Assembly: GCA_021852245.1 (NCBI GenBank)
Contig: JAJZNY010000131.1
Coordinates: 1-8,163 of the forward strand
Origin: Planctomycetota bacterium
GTDB taxonomy: Bacteria > Planctomycetota > Phycisphaerae > WQYP01
Length of the DNA: 8,163 nt
Direction of reading: 5' to 3'
Position numbers and translations under genes: made by a program. The stretch's first letter is position 1. Every line of letters begins with the position of its first letter. The notes under the pieces were generated by a model. That model ran no database searches and was not told the origin of the DNA. It worked only from the letters and a program-made list of their open reading frames with translations. Below, one piece after another: positions 1 through 5,220 of the stretch.

Positions 1-67
1 CCATCCGCTCCAGTTCCAATCTCTGTTCTTGACTACACGATAACGCTGATGCAGGTTTATTCGCCAT
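1..67 (-). CDS. Transposase N-terminus (IS630-like?), partial
   Basis: An ATG at 67 (minus) opens a frame that runs off the left edge after 22 codons, reading MANKPASALSCSQEQRLELE and then RM. The SxEQRxxLE pattern resembles the first helix of the helix-turn-helix region at the start of IS630-type transposases. This is a similarity of pattern only, because the DDE catalytic domain is not in the window. A near-consensus promoter lies 7 bp upstream of the ATG (-10 at 74-79), which leaves almost no leader and fits an element that limits its own expression. Too little protein is visible for a firm family call. Confidence 0.45.
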   Translation of the reverse strand, partial: MANKPASALSCSQEQRLELERM

Positions 68-73
68 GACACC

Positions 74-102
74 AGCATACCGCACCTCGCCCTATATGTC
101 AA
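74..102 (-). promoter_or_regulatory. Sigma-70-type promoter of the IS gene
   Basis: On the minus strand a perfect -35 TTGACA (97-102) is followed by a 17-bp spacer and a -10 TATGCT (74-79, 4 of 6 consensus bases). It points leftward into the transposase start at 67 and sits inside the presumed terminal region of the element. Confidence 0.55.
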
Positions 103-118
103 GTTAAATATGGGACAG

Positions 119-282
119 TACACTAGCGTTTGGGGATATTATTTCTGTTTTGCAGGACATCGCTGTTTCGACCCCGCAGGTCGGAAATATAGCCGGGCTG
201 GTGGCTGGGGCTTGATGGCCGCTTCACGCCGCATCCGGGCTCGAAAAACGCGGTGCATCCATCCCAGGATCGCAGGCACGCC
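119..282. other. Spacer between the IS end and the DUF3037 gene
   Basis: This stretch of about 160 bp holds no credible gene; the open frames across it are antisense or out-of-frame readings of the flanking gene. A small hairpin (CACGC, 5-nt loop, GCGTG at 277-291) overlaps the DUF3037 stop codon, but no T-run follows, so it is not called a terminator. Confidence 0.4.
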
Positions 283-1113
283 TTATGCGTGGGCCTCGCG
301 GACGACGCTGGCAACAAATTTCGCAATTTCGCTTGTCGGTACCACACGCACGTCGAAGTCTGCGAGAATTTCATCGGCCGCTCGTCGGGCTGCTTCCTGA
401 TTTTCCCCCTCGCCGAATCCGCTGATGACGATGAGTTTGGCGGGTTCCTTCATCCTGCCAATCTCCACCGCCTCCCCTCCGCATCGCAGCGCGGCATCTG
501 CGGATTTCTGTACGTCGGCGGCGAATCGGATCGGCCGAATACAGTTCATCACGCCGTTACGGTAGGCATATGGGAACTCTCGCTCGATGCCGGATTTAAT
601 CTCTATCCGGTAGCGACGTTTGAGCTTTCCCTCGCGTATCGCCGGGCCAAGTGCTTCCGCCACCTGCCGCCTGAAGTTGGCGTCGCCGTCACTCCGTACC
701 GGATCTTTCCCGATAAGCTCGTGGTAGATTTTCTCCAGATAATCTTCCGGTGAGTCTACGGATGCAGGCCTAGGCTGGGTCAGAATGATCTGGCCGGCGC
801 GGGAGTCGACAAATTTCCGCAGGTCGTCGACGGTCTTGAACCGCGAAGAGTCAACCTGAAGCCGGTCTTCGATTGACTGCAGCGCGAACCGCACCTGATC
901 CGGGTCGAAAGTGCCTCTGCCAAAGGTACTTTCCAGACGCCGGGTTGACGTGGTTGTCCTGCACCTGAGGAACCCACGCTCGGGGCAGAATAAAAGCACG
1001 CCTTGGTTGATTGCCTCCATCCGGGCCGGATCGGGGCGGTACTGTATGAGAGAATAGTAGCATCGGTAAGAATCCCCGGCCTGGAGGGAAATATCGGATT
1101 TGCTGATTGTCAT
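283..1113 (-). CDS. DUF3037 domain protein, partner of the HipA-like kinase
   Basis: This is a 276-residue cytosolic protein with no signal peptide or membrane segment. Residues 19-44 carry the DUF3037 signature: CYYSLIQYRPDPARMEA, then NQGVLLFCPE. The central part (about 60-190) is charged and helical, and the C-terminus (about 215-276) alternates strands and helices. The molecular function of DUF3037 proteins is not known to me, but they are often found beside HipA_2-type kinases, as here (kinase gene upstream, same strand, 132-bp gap). The start was set at the ATG at 1113 because GGGGAGG lies 6 bp upstream; an upstream in-frame ATG (1149) has no such site. An overlapping palindrome abuts this ribosome-binding site. 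Family call firm, role inferred from the neighbour. Confidence 0.85.
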   Translation of the reverse strand: MTISKSDISLQAGDSYRCYYSLIQYRPDPARMEAINQGVLLFCPERGFLRCRTTTSTRRLESTFGRGTFDPDQVRFALQSIEDRLQVDSSRFKTVDDLRKFVDSRAGQIILTQPRPASVDSPEDYLEKIYHELIGKDPVRSDGDANFRRQVAEALGPAIREGKLKRRYRIEIKSGIEREFPYAYRNGVMNCIRPIRFAADVQKSADAALRCGGEAVEIGRMKEPAKLIVISGFGEGENQEAARRAADEILADFDVRVVPTSEIAKFVASVVREAHA

Positions 1114-1119
1114 GTTTTT

Positions 1120-1143
1120 TCCTCCCCGTGCCTGGCACGTGCC
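1120..1143 (-). promoter_or_regulatory. Ribosome-binding site and overlapping palindromes before the DUF3037 gene
   Basis: The minus strand has GGGGAGG (about 1121-1127) 6-7 bp before the ATG at 1113. Two overlapping palindromes abut it: CGTGCC-T-GGCACG (1127-1139) and the perfect 10-mer GGCACGTGCC (1134-1143). They could act as an operator or as a leader hairpin that tunes translation of the second gene of the pair. The symmetry is seen directly; the regulatory role is inferred. Confidence 0.4.
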
Positions 1144-1245
1144 CACCATACCCGCCTAAGCAGATTGATCATCGTATCGCAGAGATAGTCAGCACGCCGA
1201 CATAAAAACTCGAAAAGGATATGTTCGTATCTTGCCGTCCACCGA

Positions 1246-1968
1246 CTACTCACGCGGCAGGGAATCAACTATCCGCCTCAACTCGCCCTTATTCAAGGCG
1301 CTGAGGTCACGCAATGCATCCTCAATCATAGACTCAGTAACAAAATTCTCAAACGGCCCAAACGCCCCATAAACCCGGTCGTCTTTGACATACTCAATCC
1401 CACCAAGCCGCTGCCCGATCTCAGCCCCCTGGCTGATGCAGTGCGTATGGTCGATCGCAAAGAGGTGGTAACGCTCGACGGTGCCGGAAACCGGGGCAAG
1501 GAGCACGTTATCGTAGTTTGGGCGACGGGGGGAAACTGTTGGGGGACAGCGGTCCACGTTACGCAGCCAGGTGTCAAACACCACCAGCCTCGCCAAATCG
1601 CCAATGTTTTCCACCACACGGAGTTGATGCTCTGTGCCGCTCCATGGGACGTGGCCCGGAACTTCGCGTGTCACGTACGCGGGCCCCGGCGCGACAAGTC
1701 CGCCGCCGAAGAGTGGAATCTCATCCCCGGGGGCTATCTGGATCAGCGCCACTTCCAGAGTTTTAAGGCCGAGGAGTCGCGCGGCCGAGGTCCCCACATA
1801 TTCGCAGACCAGCGCGTGCGGGCCCTCCGGGTTGCCAAGCCCTTTCAGATAGGCCCGGCCTGCGTCGGTCATCACTACCGCGGTGCGCATGCTGGTGTTG
1901 AGGGACTGTTCAAAGCGCACGAATTTCGTCGGAGCCCAACGCTTCTCTTCATGTTCCCCCAACTTCAA
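1246..1968 (-). CDS. HipA-like kinase (HipA_2 type), stand-alone
   Basis: This 240-residue protein is much shorter than classical HipA (about 440) and lacks its N-terminal subdomain. Kinase landmarks in order: a candidate ATP-binding lysine in AYLKG (K42), a glutamate in CEYVGTSAARLLGLK (E56), a catalytic loop FDTWLRNVDR (D139), an Asn in PNYDNVLL (N154) that would coordinate metal, and a DFG-position aspartate in FAIDHTHC (D173). All catalytic positions look intact, so an active kinase is likely; its target is unknown. No HipB-type DNA-binding partner is encoded nearby; the gene downstream encodes DUF3037. The start is a TTG at 1968, with no ATG before residue 27. A second TTG at 1962 sits better after GAGGG (7-8 bp) and may be the true start. 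Role in growth control or defence is inference. Confidence 0.8.
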   Translation of the reverse strand: MKLGEHEEKRWAPTKFVRFEQSLNTSMRTAVVMTDAGRAYLKGLGNPEGPHALVCEYVGTSAARLLGLKTLEVALIQIAPGDEIPLFGGGLVAPGPAYVTREVPGHVPWSGTEHQLRVVENIGDLARLVVFDTWLRNVDRCPPTVSPRRPNYDNVLLAPVSGTVERYHLFAIDHTHCISQGAEIGQRLGGIEYVKDDRVYGAFGPFENFVTESMIEDALRDLSALNKGELRRIVDSLPRE

Positions 1969-1994
1969 TCCCTCAAAAAGACGATTCCAAATTT

Positions 1995-2022
1995 ATCTTA
2001 TCGCCAGTGACGGCCGGTGCAA
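1995..2022 (-). promoter_or_regulatory. Weak candidate promoter for the HipA-like kinase
   Basis: On the minus strand a -35-like TTGCAC (2017-2022, 3 of 6 consensus bases), a 16-bp spacer and a -10-like TAAGAT (1995-2000, 4 of 6) lie about 27 bp upstream of the TTG start. Position and spacing are right, but the matches are poor. Confidence 0.25.
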
Positions 2023-2149
2023 TTGGCCTCTCGTCCAACCCCGGCATTGGGACTGATCGCTGCGGCTTGATAACTCTCCGGCCTTGACTGGCGCCACAAC
2101 GCCCGCGAATCGGGGCCCGGAGGCAAGCCCATGCGCCGAGGCCGCCGTA

Positions 2150-2191
2150 TGCTAAAATGCTTTCTGCCGCCTGCGGAGGCGATCATGGAGG
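2150..2191 (+). promoter_or_regulatory. Extended -10 promoter and ribosome-binding site for the secreted protein gene
   Basis: TGCTAAAAT (2150-2158) is an extended -10 element: TG, one base, then TAAAAT with 5 of 6 consensus bases. No good -35 is present, as is usual for this class. The predicted transcript start near 2165 leaves a leader of about 33 nt holding GGAGG (2187-2191), placed 6 bp before the ATG at 2198. Confidence 0.45.
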
Positions 2192-2197
2192 TGGTAC

Positions 2198-3367
2198 ATG
2201 CACTCACGCTTACCGAATATCACGTCTATTATTCTGCCATTGCTCATCATGCTGATCGGCGTGTGTCCGCCGCGGAGAGCACAGGCGAAATCAAAGCCCC
2301 CCTCGCTGGCCATCTTGCCATTCGTCGCCAAACAGCGATCCGAGCGCGGTCTGGCCCGGCAGATGCGCTTTGCGGTGGGAAAGAAAATGTCACGCAACGG
2401 CCACTTCCGGCGCGTATCGGATCATCAGGTCGATATGATGATCAACGCCCTGCAGATTCCGTGGCGGCGGCACGTCGCGGCCTCCGATATTAAAAAAGTC
2501 ATCACCACGCTGGCGGTGGACCAGGCGGTCATGGGGTTTGTTAATCATCGCCGCCTCACGCTGCAACTTTATACGCACGGCAAGCTGGTGCGCACCGTCG
2601 CGGGTACCATCCCCCCCGATAACACCAGCCCGCGGCTCGCGGTGGAGAGCCTTCTCACCCGGCTCGATAACATCCCCTTTCACCACGTATCCGAGCAGCA
2701 GGTCAATCTGACCAATCCGATCTATCAGCACCTCTTCAAGGTGCGGCCGAACCTGGTTCCCGACGCCCATTTCCGCCTCGCGGCCGAGAACGGCGGGCGG
2801 GCAAAAGACTGGAGCGTATTTCTTCTCAAGGAAGATTATCACCCGCCATTTGTCAGCAATCAGCAGGCGGCGAATCTGCCGAGCGATCGCGTTGCGATCG
2901 TCAACCAATCCGTTGCGGACGGCGGTAGCCCGCATGCCAGGGGGAAGTGTCTGATGATGCGGATGGGGCTGGGAGTGGCGCAAAGCAACGGCCTTGCAGC
3001 GGAAAGCACGTGGATACCGGTTAAACAGGGGGATCGCTATCGGGTGAGTGTGAGTTATTGTGGCAACGGGCCACGGGTACGGGTGTTTGTGAAGGGTTTT
3101 GCGTATTGGCCGGATCAATTCAGCCGCGCGGGGGATCTGGCGAGCCAGCGGCGGGAACTTTACCGGGCTCAGCTCCTGCCGGTGATGACCAAACCGAAAT
3201 GGCGGACGGCCGAGATGGATTTTGAGCCGCAATCGGTGAAGAGTCAGGCCAGGAAGTATCCTATCAAATGGGTACGGATTGATCTCTTTATCTATCTGAA
3301 CAAGGGGGACGCATTTTTCAGAGATATCCAGCTCAAGGATATCACACCGAGTAAGCACGGCGGATGA
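2198..3367 (+). CDS. Secreted protein with TolB-N/FlgO-like domain and C-terminal beta-sandwich
   Basis: This is a 389-residue exported protein. Residues 7-22 form a hydrophobic helix, and a signal peptidase I site is likely after AQA (28-30); C23 does not sit in a proper lipobox. Residues 36-175 read like the periplasmic nucleator fold of TolB-N, FlgO or CsgG: LAILPF at 38-42, a helix, GHFRRVSDHQVD at 68-79, and LAVDQAVMGFVNHRRLTLQL at about 105-124. Residues 185-385 begin with NLVPDAHF and end with FFRDIQLKDI, the usual layout of galactose-binding-like jelly-roll modules, with WIPVKQGDRYRVSVSY at about 272-287 as a core strand pair. Excellent ribosome-binding site (GGAGG, 6 bp). The gene stands alone, divergent from the kinase pair. 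Domain calls rest on pattern recognition; the export signal is clear. Function unknown, possibly envelope-associated glycan or protein binding. Confidence 0.75.
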   Translation: MHSRLPNITSIILPLLIMLIGVCPPRRAQAKSKPPSLAILPFVAKQRSERGLARQMRFAVGKKMSRNGHFRRVSDHQVDMMINALQIPWRRHVAASDIKKVITTLAVDQAVMGFVNHRRLTLQLYTHGKLVRTVAGTIPPDNTSPRLAVESLLTRLDNIPFHHVSEQQVNLTNPIYQHLFKVRPNLVPDAHFRLAAENGGRAKDWSVFLLKEDYHPPFVSNQQAANLPSDRVAIVNQSVADGGSPHARGKCLMMRMGLGVAQSNGLAAESTWIPVKQGDRYRVSVSYCGNGPRVRVFVKGFAYWPDQFSRAGDLASQRRELYRAQLLPVMTKPKWRTAEMDFEPQSVKSQARKYPIKWVRIDLFIYLNKGDAFFRDIQLKDITPSKHGG

Positions 3368-3460
3368 CCCCGGCGTATCGCGGGCCAAGACGGCGTGGTA
3401 ATTCACCCGTTGCCCGCGTTCCCAGAGGTTAATAAGTTTTTCACCGCTGGGGCGGGCGGC

Positions 3461-3510
3461 GCCGCCAGAGAGGTGAGGGTGGAGTAGGAAAAAGTTGAGC
3501 AAGCGCGCAT
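3461..3510 (+). repeat. Degenerate direct repeat, copy A
   Basis: GCCGCCAGAGAGGTGAGGGT, followed by a purine-rich run and ending GCGCGCAT, matches copy B at 3641-3684 (GCCGGCAGAAAGGTGAAAGT ... GCGCGCAT) with scattered transitions and one short gap. The copies are about 180 bp apart in the same orientation. Confidence 0.55.
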
Positions 3511-3544
3511 CATGGCGGGGGCATGATGTCATTCACTTTTTTCG

Positions 3545-3631
3545 CACGCTAAGAATGAAAGGCGCTAAGATTTTTGCATTAAGTTCACGCACTTTATTTA
3601 ATCGTCTTGGCGCTCTTCGCGCCTTGGTGTG
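3545..3631. repeat. Imperfect inverted-repeat element
   Basis: The left arm (3545-3570: CACGCTAAGAATG, then AAAGGCGCTAAGA) pairs imperfectly with the complement of the right arm (3605-3631: CACACCAAGGCGC, then GAAGAGCGCCAAGA on the minus strand), around a 34-bp AT-rich centre. Similar 'GGCGCTAAGA ... TCTTGGCGC' elements are, from memory, common between genes of many environmental bacteria; I know no settled function. The right arm runs into the hairpin at 3619-3642. Confidence 0.5.
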
Positions 3632-3642
3632 AGCCAAGGCGC
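3619..3642. repeat. Strong perfect hairpin (9-bp stem, 6-nt loop)
   Basis: GCGCCTTGG, loop TGTGAG, CCAAGGCGC. The stem is perfect and GC-rich. No T-run follows on either strand, so it is not a standard intrinsic terminator. It lies about 250 bp after the secreted protein gene and may still protect or end a transcript from either side. Confidence 0.6.
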
Positions 3643-3684
3643 CGGCAGAAAGGTGAAAGTAGAAAGCAGACAGGTGAGCGCGCA
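3641..3684 (+). repeat. Degenerate direct repeat, copy B
   Basis: Second copy of the motif at 3461-3510. It keeps GCC-G-CAGA-AGGTGA-GT at its start and GCGCGCAT at its end, and is about 6 bp shorter. Confidence 0.55.
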
Positions 3685-3720
3685 TGGGTCGTGCGAGGCA
3701 CGGCGGTAGGTGCTTTTTGC

Positions 3721-3752
3721 ACCGCAGGGTACGCAGGGGTTCGCAGAGGTTG
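3721..3752 (+). repeat. Three-unit tandem repeat with 10-bp period
   Basis: Successive units CCGCAGGGTA, CGCAGGGGTT and CGCAGAGGTT keep a CGCAGRGGT core in register every 10 bp. A related sequence, CGTTCCCAGAGGTTAATA, occurs once near 3417-3434. This is non-coding filler of a kind common between genes in large environmental genomes. Confidence 0.5.
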
Positions 3753-3779
3753 AGGTCACTGGGGCCGCAGGCCAGCAGC

Positions 3780-3960
3780 CGCGACCATAACCCGGCCTCA
3801 AAATGGAATTACTATTGAGATCATAACGCGCCGGGGCAGGCGCGGGGAAGCTGGCACCCGACCGCCGCAATCTACAACAGTAGGCAGTAGCCCTACCCAA
3901 CCGTCGGCTCAGCCGTCGATCAACCAAATCACATCCACCCAACTCACCTTCGACCCAGGC
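3780..3960 (-). repeat. 180-bp leader repeat, outer copy (orphan)
   Basis: This segment matches 6241-6420. The first 31 bp are identical (start CGCGACCATAACCCGGCCTC). After a 10-bp divergent patch, 17 bp are again identical (TCATAACGCGCCGGGGC). The rest is diverged but alignable through GCAGTAGCCCTA, AGCCGTCGA and CCAGGC, with small compensating indels. On the minus strand it keeps a -10 box (TATGAT, 3820-3825), GAGG and an ATG, but the frame stops after 10 codons (MVAAAGLRPQ). It is therefore a leader whose coding sequence has been lost or replaced. Confidence 0.8.
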
Positions 3961-4112
3961 ATCCATACCAATGTCCTGCATACGCAGAAAGATTCCGCCG
4001 CCCTGTGCGGCGTCGCCCTGTTCATACCGGGCGGCGGTTGATTTGGCCACCGGATTTGTGGGCAATTGAAAGCTTCGCCGGACGTTTACGATCATGTCAG
4101 GTCGCGAGGCCC

Positions 4113-4149
4113 GACGGTAGCCCCACGGTGGTAAGGGCCCGGCGCTACC
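4113..4149. other. Structured stretch after the membrane protein gene
   Basis: GGTAGC (4116-4121) and GCTACC (4144-4149) can pair across a 22-nt loop that itself contains CCAC-C-GTGG-like symmetry. The same bases also form an imperfect direct repeat (GGCCCGACGGTAGC and GGCCCGGCGCTACC). It begins 15 bp past the stop of the last gene of the cassette, where a terminator would be expected, but it lacks a T-run. Confidence 0.3.
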
Positions 4150-4164
4150 TTAACGAAGTGGCGG

Positions 4165-4830
4165 CTAAAGAATTCCGGAAATGAGTAACCGGGCCAGAAC
4201 AGCCACCCCAGCGACTACCAGCGGGAACAAAGCCGCGGCCAGCAACAGTTTGCCACCGCGACCGCCTCGCAGCGGCCACGCCATGCCGACGACAGCCAGG
4301 AGCAGAGTGATAGCGAGGGGGATCCCCGCATATGGCGGTATTGCCACCGCTGCGAGCAACGCGACCAAGACGCCCGTTGCAGACGGCAGGATTCGCCCGC
4401 CGTGCTTCACCGCCCGGCGTGGCTTTTCAGTATTCCCCTCCACGCCGCCACCCCGCAGGAATAAGCCGGCACAGAAAATGCAGGCCCCGTAGATGAGAAA
4501 TTGAAAACCTCCCACGGCGCTGCCCATTGAACTGCAGATTGCGGCGCCAAACATCACGGCCACGCCCATCGCACATGAAAAATTACTCCACAGCGAGGCG
4601 AGTTCGTCCTCGGGCATCAACACGTGACCCAGGCCAGCGGACAGCAGCATTCCCCCACCCAACGTGGTCGCCAGCTTGTCCCACGCCCAAGGCCCGGCAC
4701 CCGCCGAAGCCTGCTGGGCCAGAAATGCGGGGTTATTCAGGAGGAACCAAGGGACTTCGGCGGCAAGGCCGAGAAGGCCCGCCCAAAAGGCAAAACGGCG
4801 CCTGCCGCCCGATGTTTCTTCTTCCACCAT
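4165..4830 (-). CDS. Polytopic membrane protein of the Rhs-tip cassette
   Basis: This 221-residue, very hydrophobic protein has about six or seven membrane segments: near 13-32, 53-72, 86-102, 105-126, 150-166, 168-187 and 194-217. A charged cytosolic-type loop lies at 130-147 (GNTEKPRRAVKHGGR). I do not recognise the family. The gene begins 6 bp after the stop of the small membrane protein gene, and the only ribosome-binding-like sequence (GAGGT) lies in the last codons of that gene, so the two are probably translationally coupled. As third gene after an Rhs-tip protein, it could belong to an immunity or export function, but its sequence alone shows only membrane location. A small polytopic protein of general housekeeping type remains possible. 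Confidence 0.7.
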   Translation of the reverse strand: MVEEETSGGRRRFAFWAGLLGLAAEVPWFLLNNPAFLAQQASAGAGPWAWDKLATTLGGGMLLSAGLGHVLMPEDELASLWSNFSCAMGVAVMFGAAICSSMGSAVGGFQFLIYGACIFCAGLFLRGGGVEGNTEKPRRAVKHGGRILPSATGVLVALLAAVAIPPYAGIPLAITLLLAVVGMAWPLRGGRGGKLLLAAALFPLVVAGVAVLARLLISGIL

Positions 4831-4836
4831 CGCTGG

Positions 4837-5175
4837 TCACGACCTCAAGTGCGTTACAAAGCTCATCACACCCCATAGCACAAAATTTCCGACAGCGAGC
4901 CAGAACCGCCCATGCCCAGTCGCCGACAAGCTCGCACTGCCGCGGGAGACGACCAAGACATAAAAACATAGTACGACGCTCGCCGACAAGGCGGCGTAAA
5001 TTCCCCAGGCGACGGCCATCTCAACCGGCGGCATCGAACCTCCGTATGCCCAACCAGCGGCAAGCTGTGGCACGGCATTGCTCAGCGGCCACCGCCCAGC
5101 AGACATAAACATCAACACTGTTGTGTTTGCGATTGTGACCGTTTCGCAAAAGCTCCTGAGTGAAATTCGGGCCAT
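4837..5175 (-). CDS. Small three-helix membrane protein, candidate immunity partner
   Basis: This is a 112-residue protein with three predicted membrane segments, roughly 12-27, 51-77 (with VVLCFYVLVV) and 91-107 (FWLAVGNFVLWGVMSF). The family is not recognised. I place the start at the ATG at 5175 (MARISLRSF), because GGGAG lies 6-7 bp upstream; an in-frame TTG at 5193 would lie before that site. The gene begins 45 bp after the Rhs-tip stop and ends 6 bp before the next start, which suggests one transcript. In polymorphic toxin systems a small gene directly after the toxin gene usually encodes immunity, and inner-membrane proteins serve that role for pore- or envelope-acting toxins. That reading here rests on position only. 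Confidence 0.65.
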   Translation of the reverse strand: MARISLRSFCETVTIANTTVLMFMSAGRWPLSNAVPQLAAGWAYGGSMPPVEMAVAWGIYAALSASVVLCFYVLVVSRGSASLSATGHGRFWLAVGNFVLWGVMSFVTHLRS

Positions 5176-5220
5176 TTCAAACTCCCTTGTCAAATTCGCG
5201 CCAGCCGGTGGTCGTCAACA

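Larger units (their letters stand above)
1..118 (-). mobile_element. End of an insertion sequence, probably IS630-like (partial)
   Basis: The left edge appears to be the 5' end of an insertion sequence read on the minus strand. Starting from a TA dinucleotide at 119-120, the minus strand reads CTGTCCCATATTTAAC, then a strong promoter, then a short gene start that resembles a transposase N-terminus. IS630/Tc1-mariner elements insert at TA, so I place the element boundary at 118/119. The other end lies outside the window, so the terminal inverted repeat cannot be verified. The boundary and family are inferences. Confidence 0.4.
3368..4164. other. Repeat-rich intergenic zone without a credible gene
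   Basis: About 800 bp separate the secreted protein gene from the stop of the membrane protein gene. The longest open frame (3598-4095, minus) crosses several repeats, has no ribosome-binding site and a low-complexity Arg/Ala/Ser composition, so it is not called. The zone holds two copies of a degenerate 45-50-bp motif, an imperfect inverted-repeat element, a strong hairpin, a 10-bp-period array, one copy of the 180-bp leader repeat, and a structured stretch near 4110-4150. Each is listed separately. Confidence 0.6.

Noticed and set aside
253..753. Plus-strand 166-codon frame antisense to the DUF3037 gene
   Set aside because: The minus frame carries the DUF3037 signature and a strong ribosome-binding site; this one has neither.
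2198..2266. Lipoprotein signal (Cys23) in the secreted protein
   Set aside because: The residues before Cys23 (IGV) do not fit a lipobox, which needs Gly, Ala or Ser just before Cys. A signal peptidase I site after AQA (28-30) fits better.
2390..3532. 380-codon open frame antisense to the secreted protein gene
   Set aside because: Its composition (Pro/His/Arg-rich) is typical of a mirror frame of a GC-rich gene. The sense frame has a signal peptide, a good ribosome-binding site and recognisable domains.
3721..3752. CRISPR-like array
   Set aside because: The units are 10 bp, directly adjacent and degenerate, with no spacers and no cas genes in the window.
3780..4050. Plus-strand open frame through the outer leader repeat (ending ...CGVALFIPGGG)
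   Set aside because: No start codon with a ribosome-binding site, and the other copy does not keep the frame; chance openness in GC-rich DNA is the simpler reading.
3598..4095. 165-codon open frame on the minus strand across the repeat zone
   Set aside because: It runs through the leader repeat, the 10-bp array and the hairpin, has no ribosome-binding site, is rich in Arg/Ala/Ser/Pro, and its frame is not kept in the second copy of the repeat.
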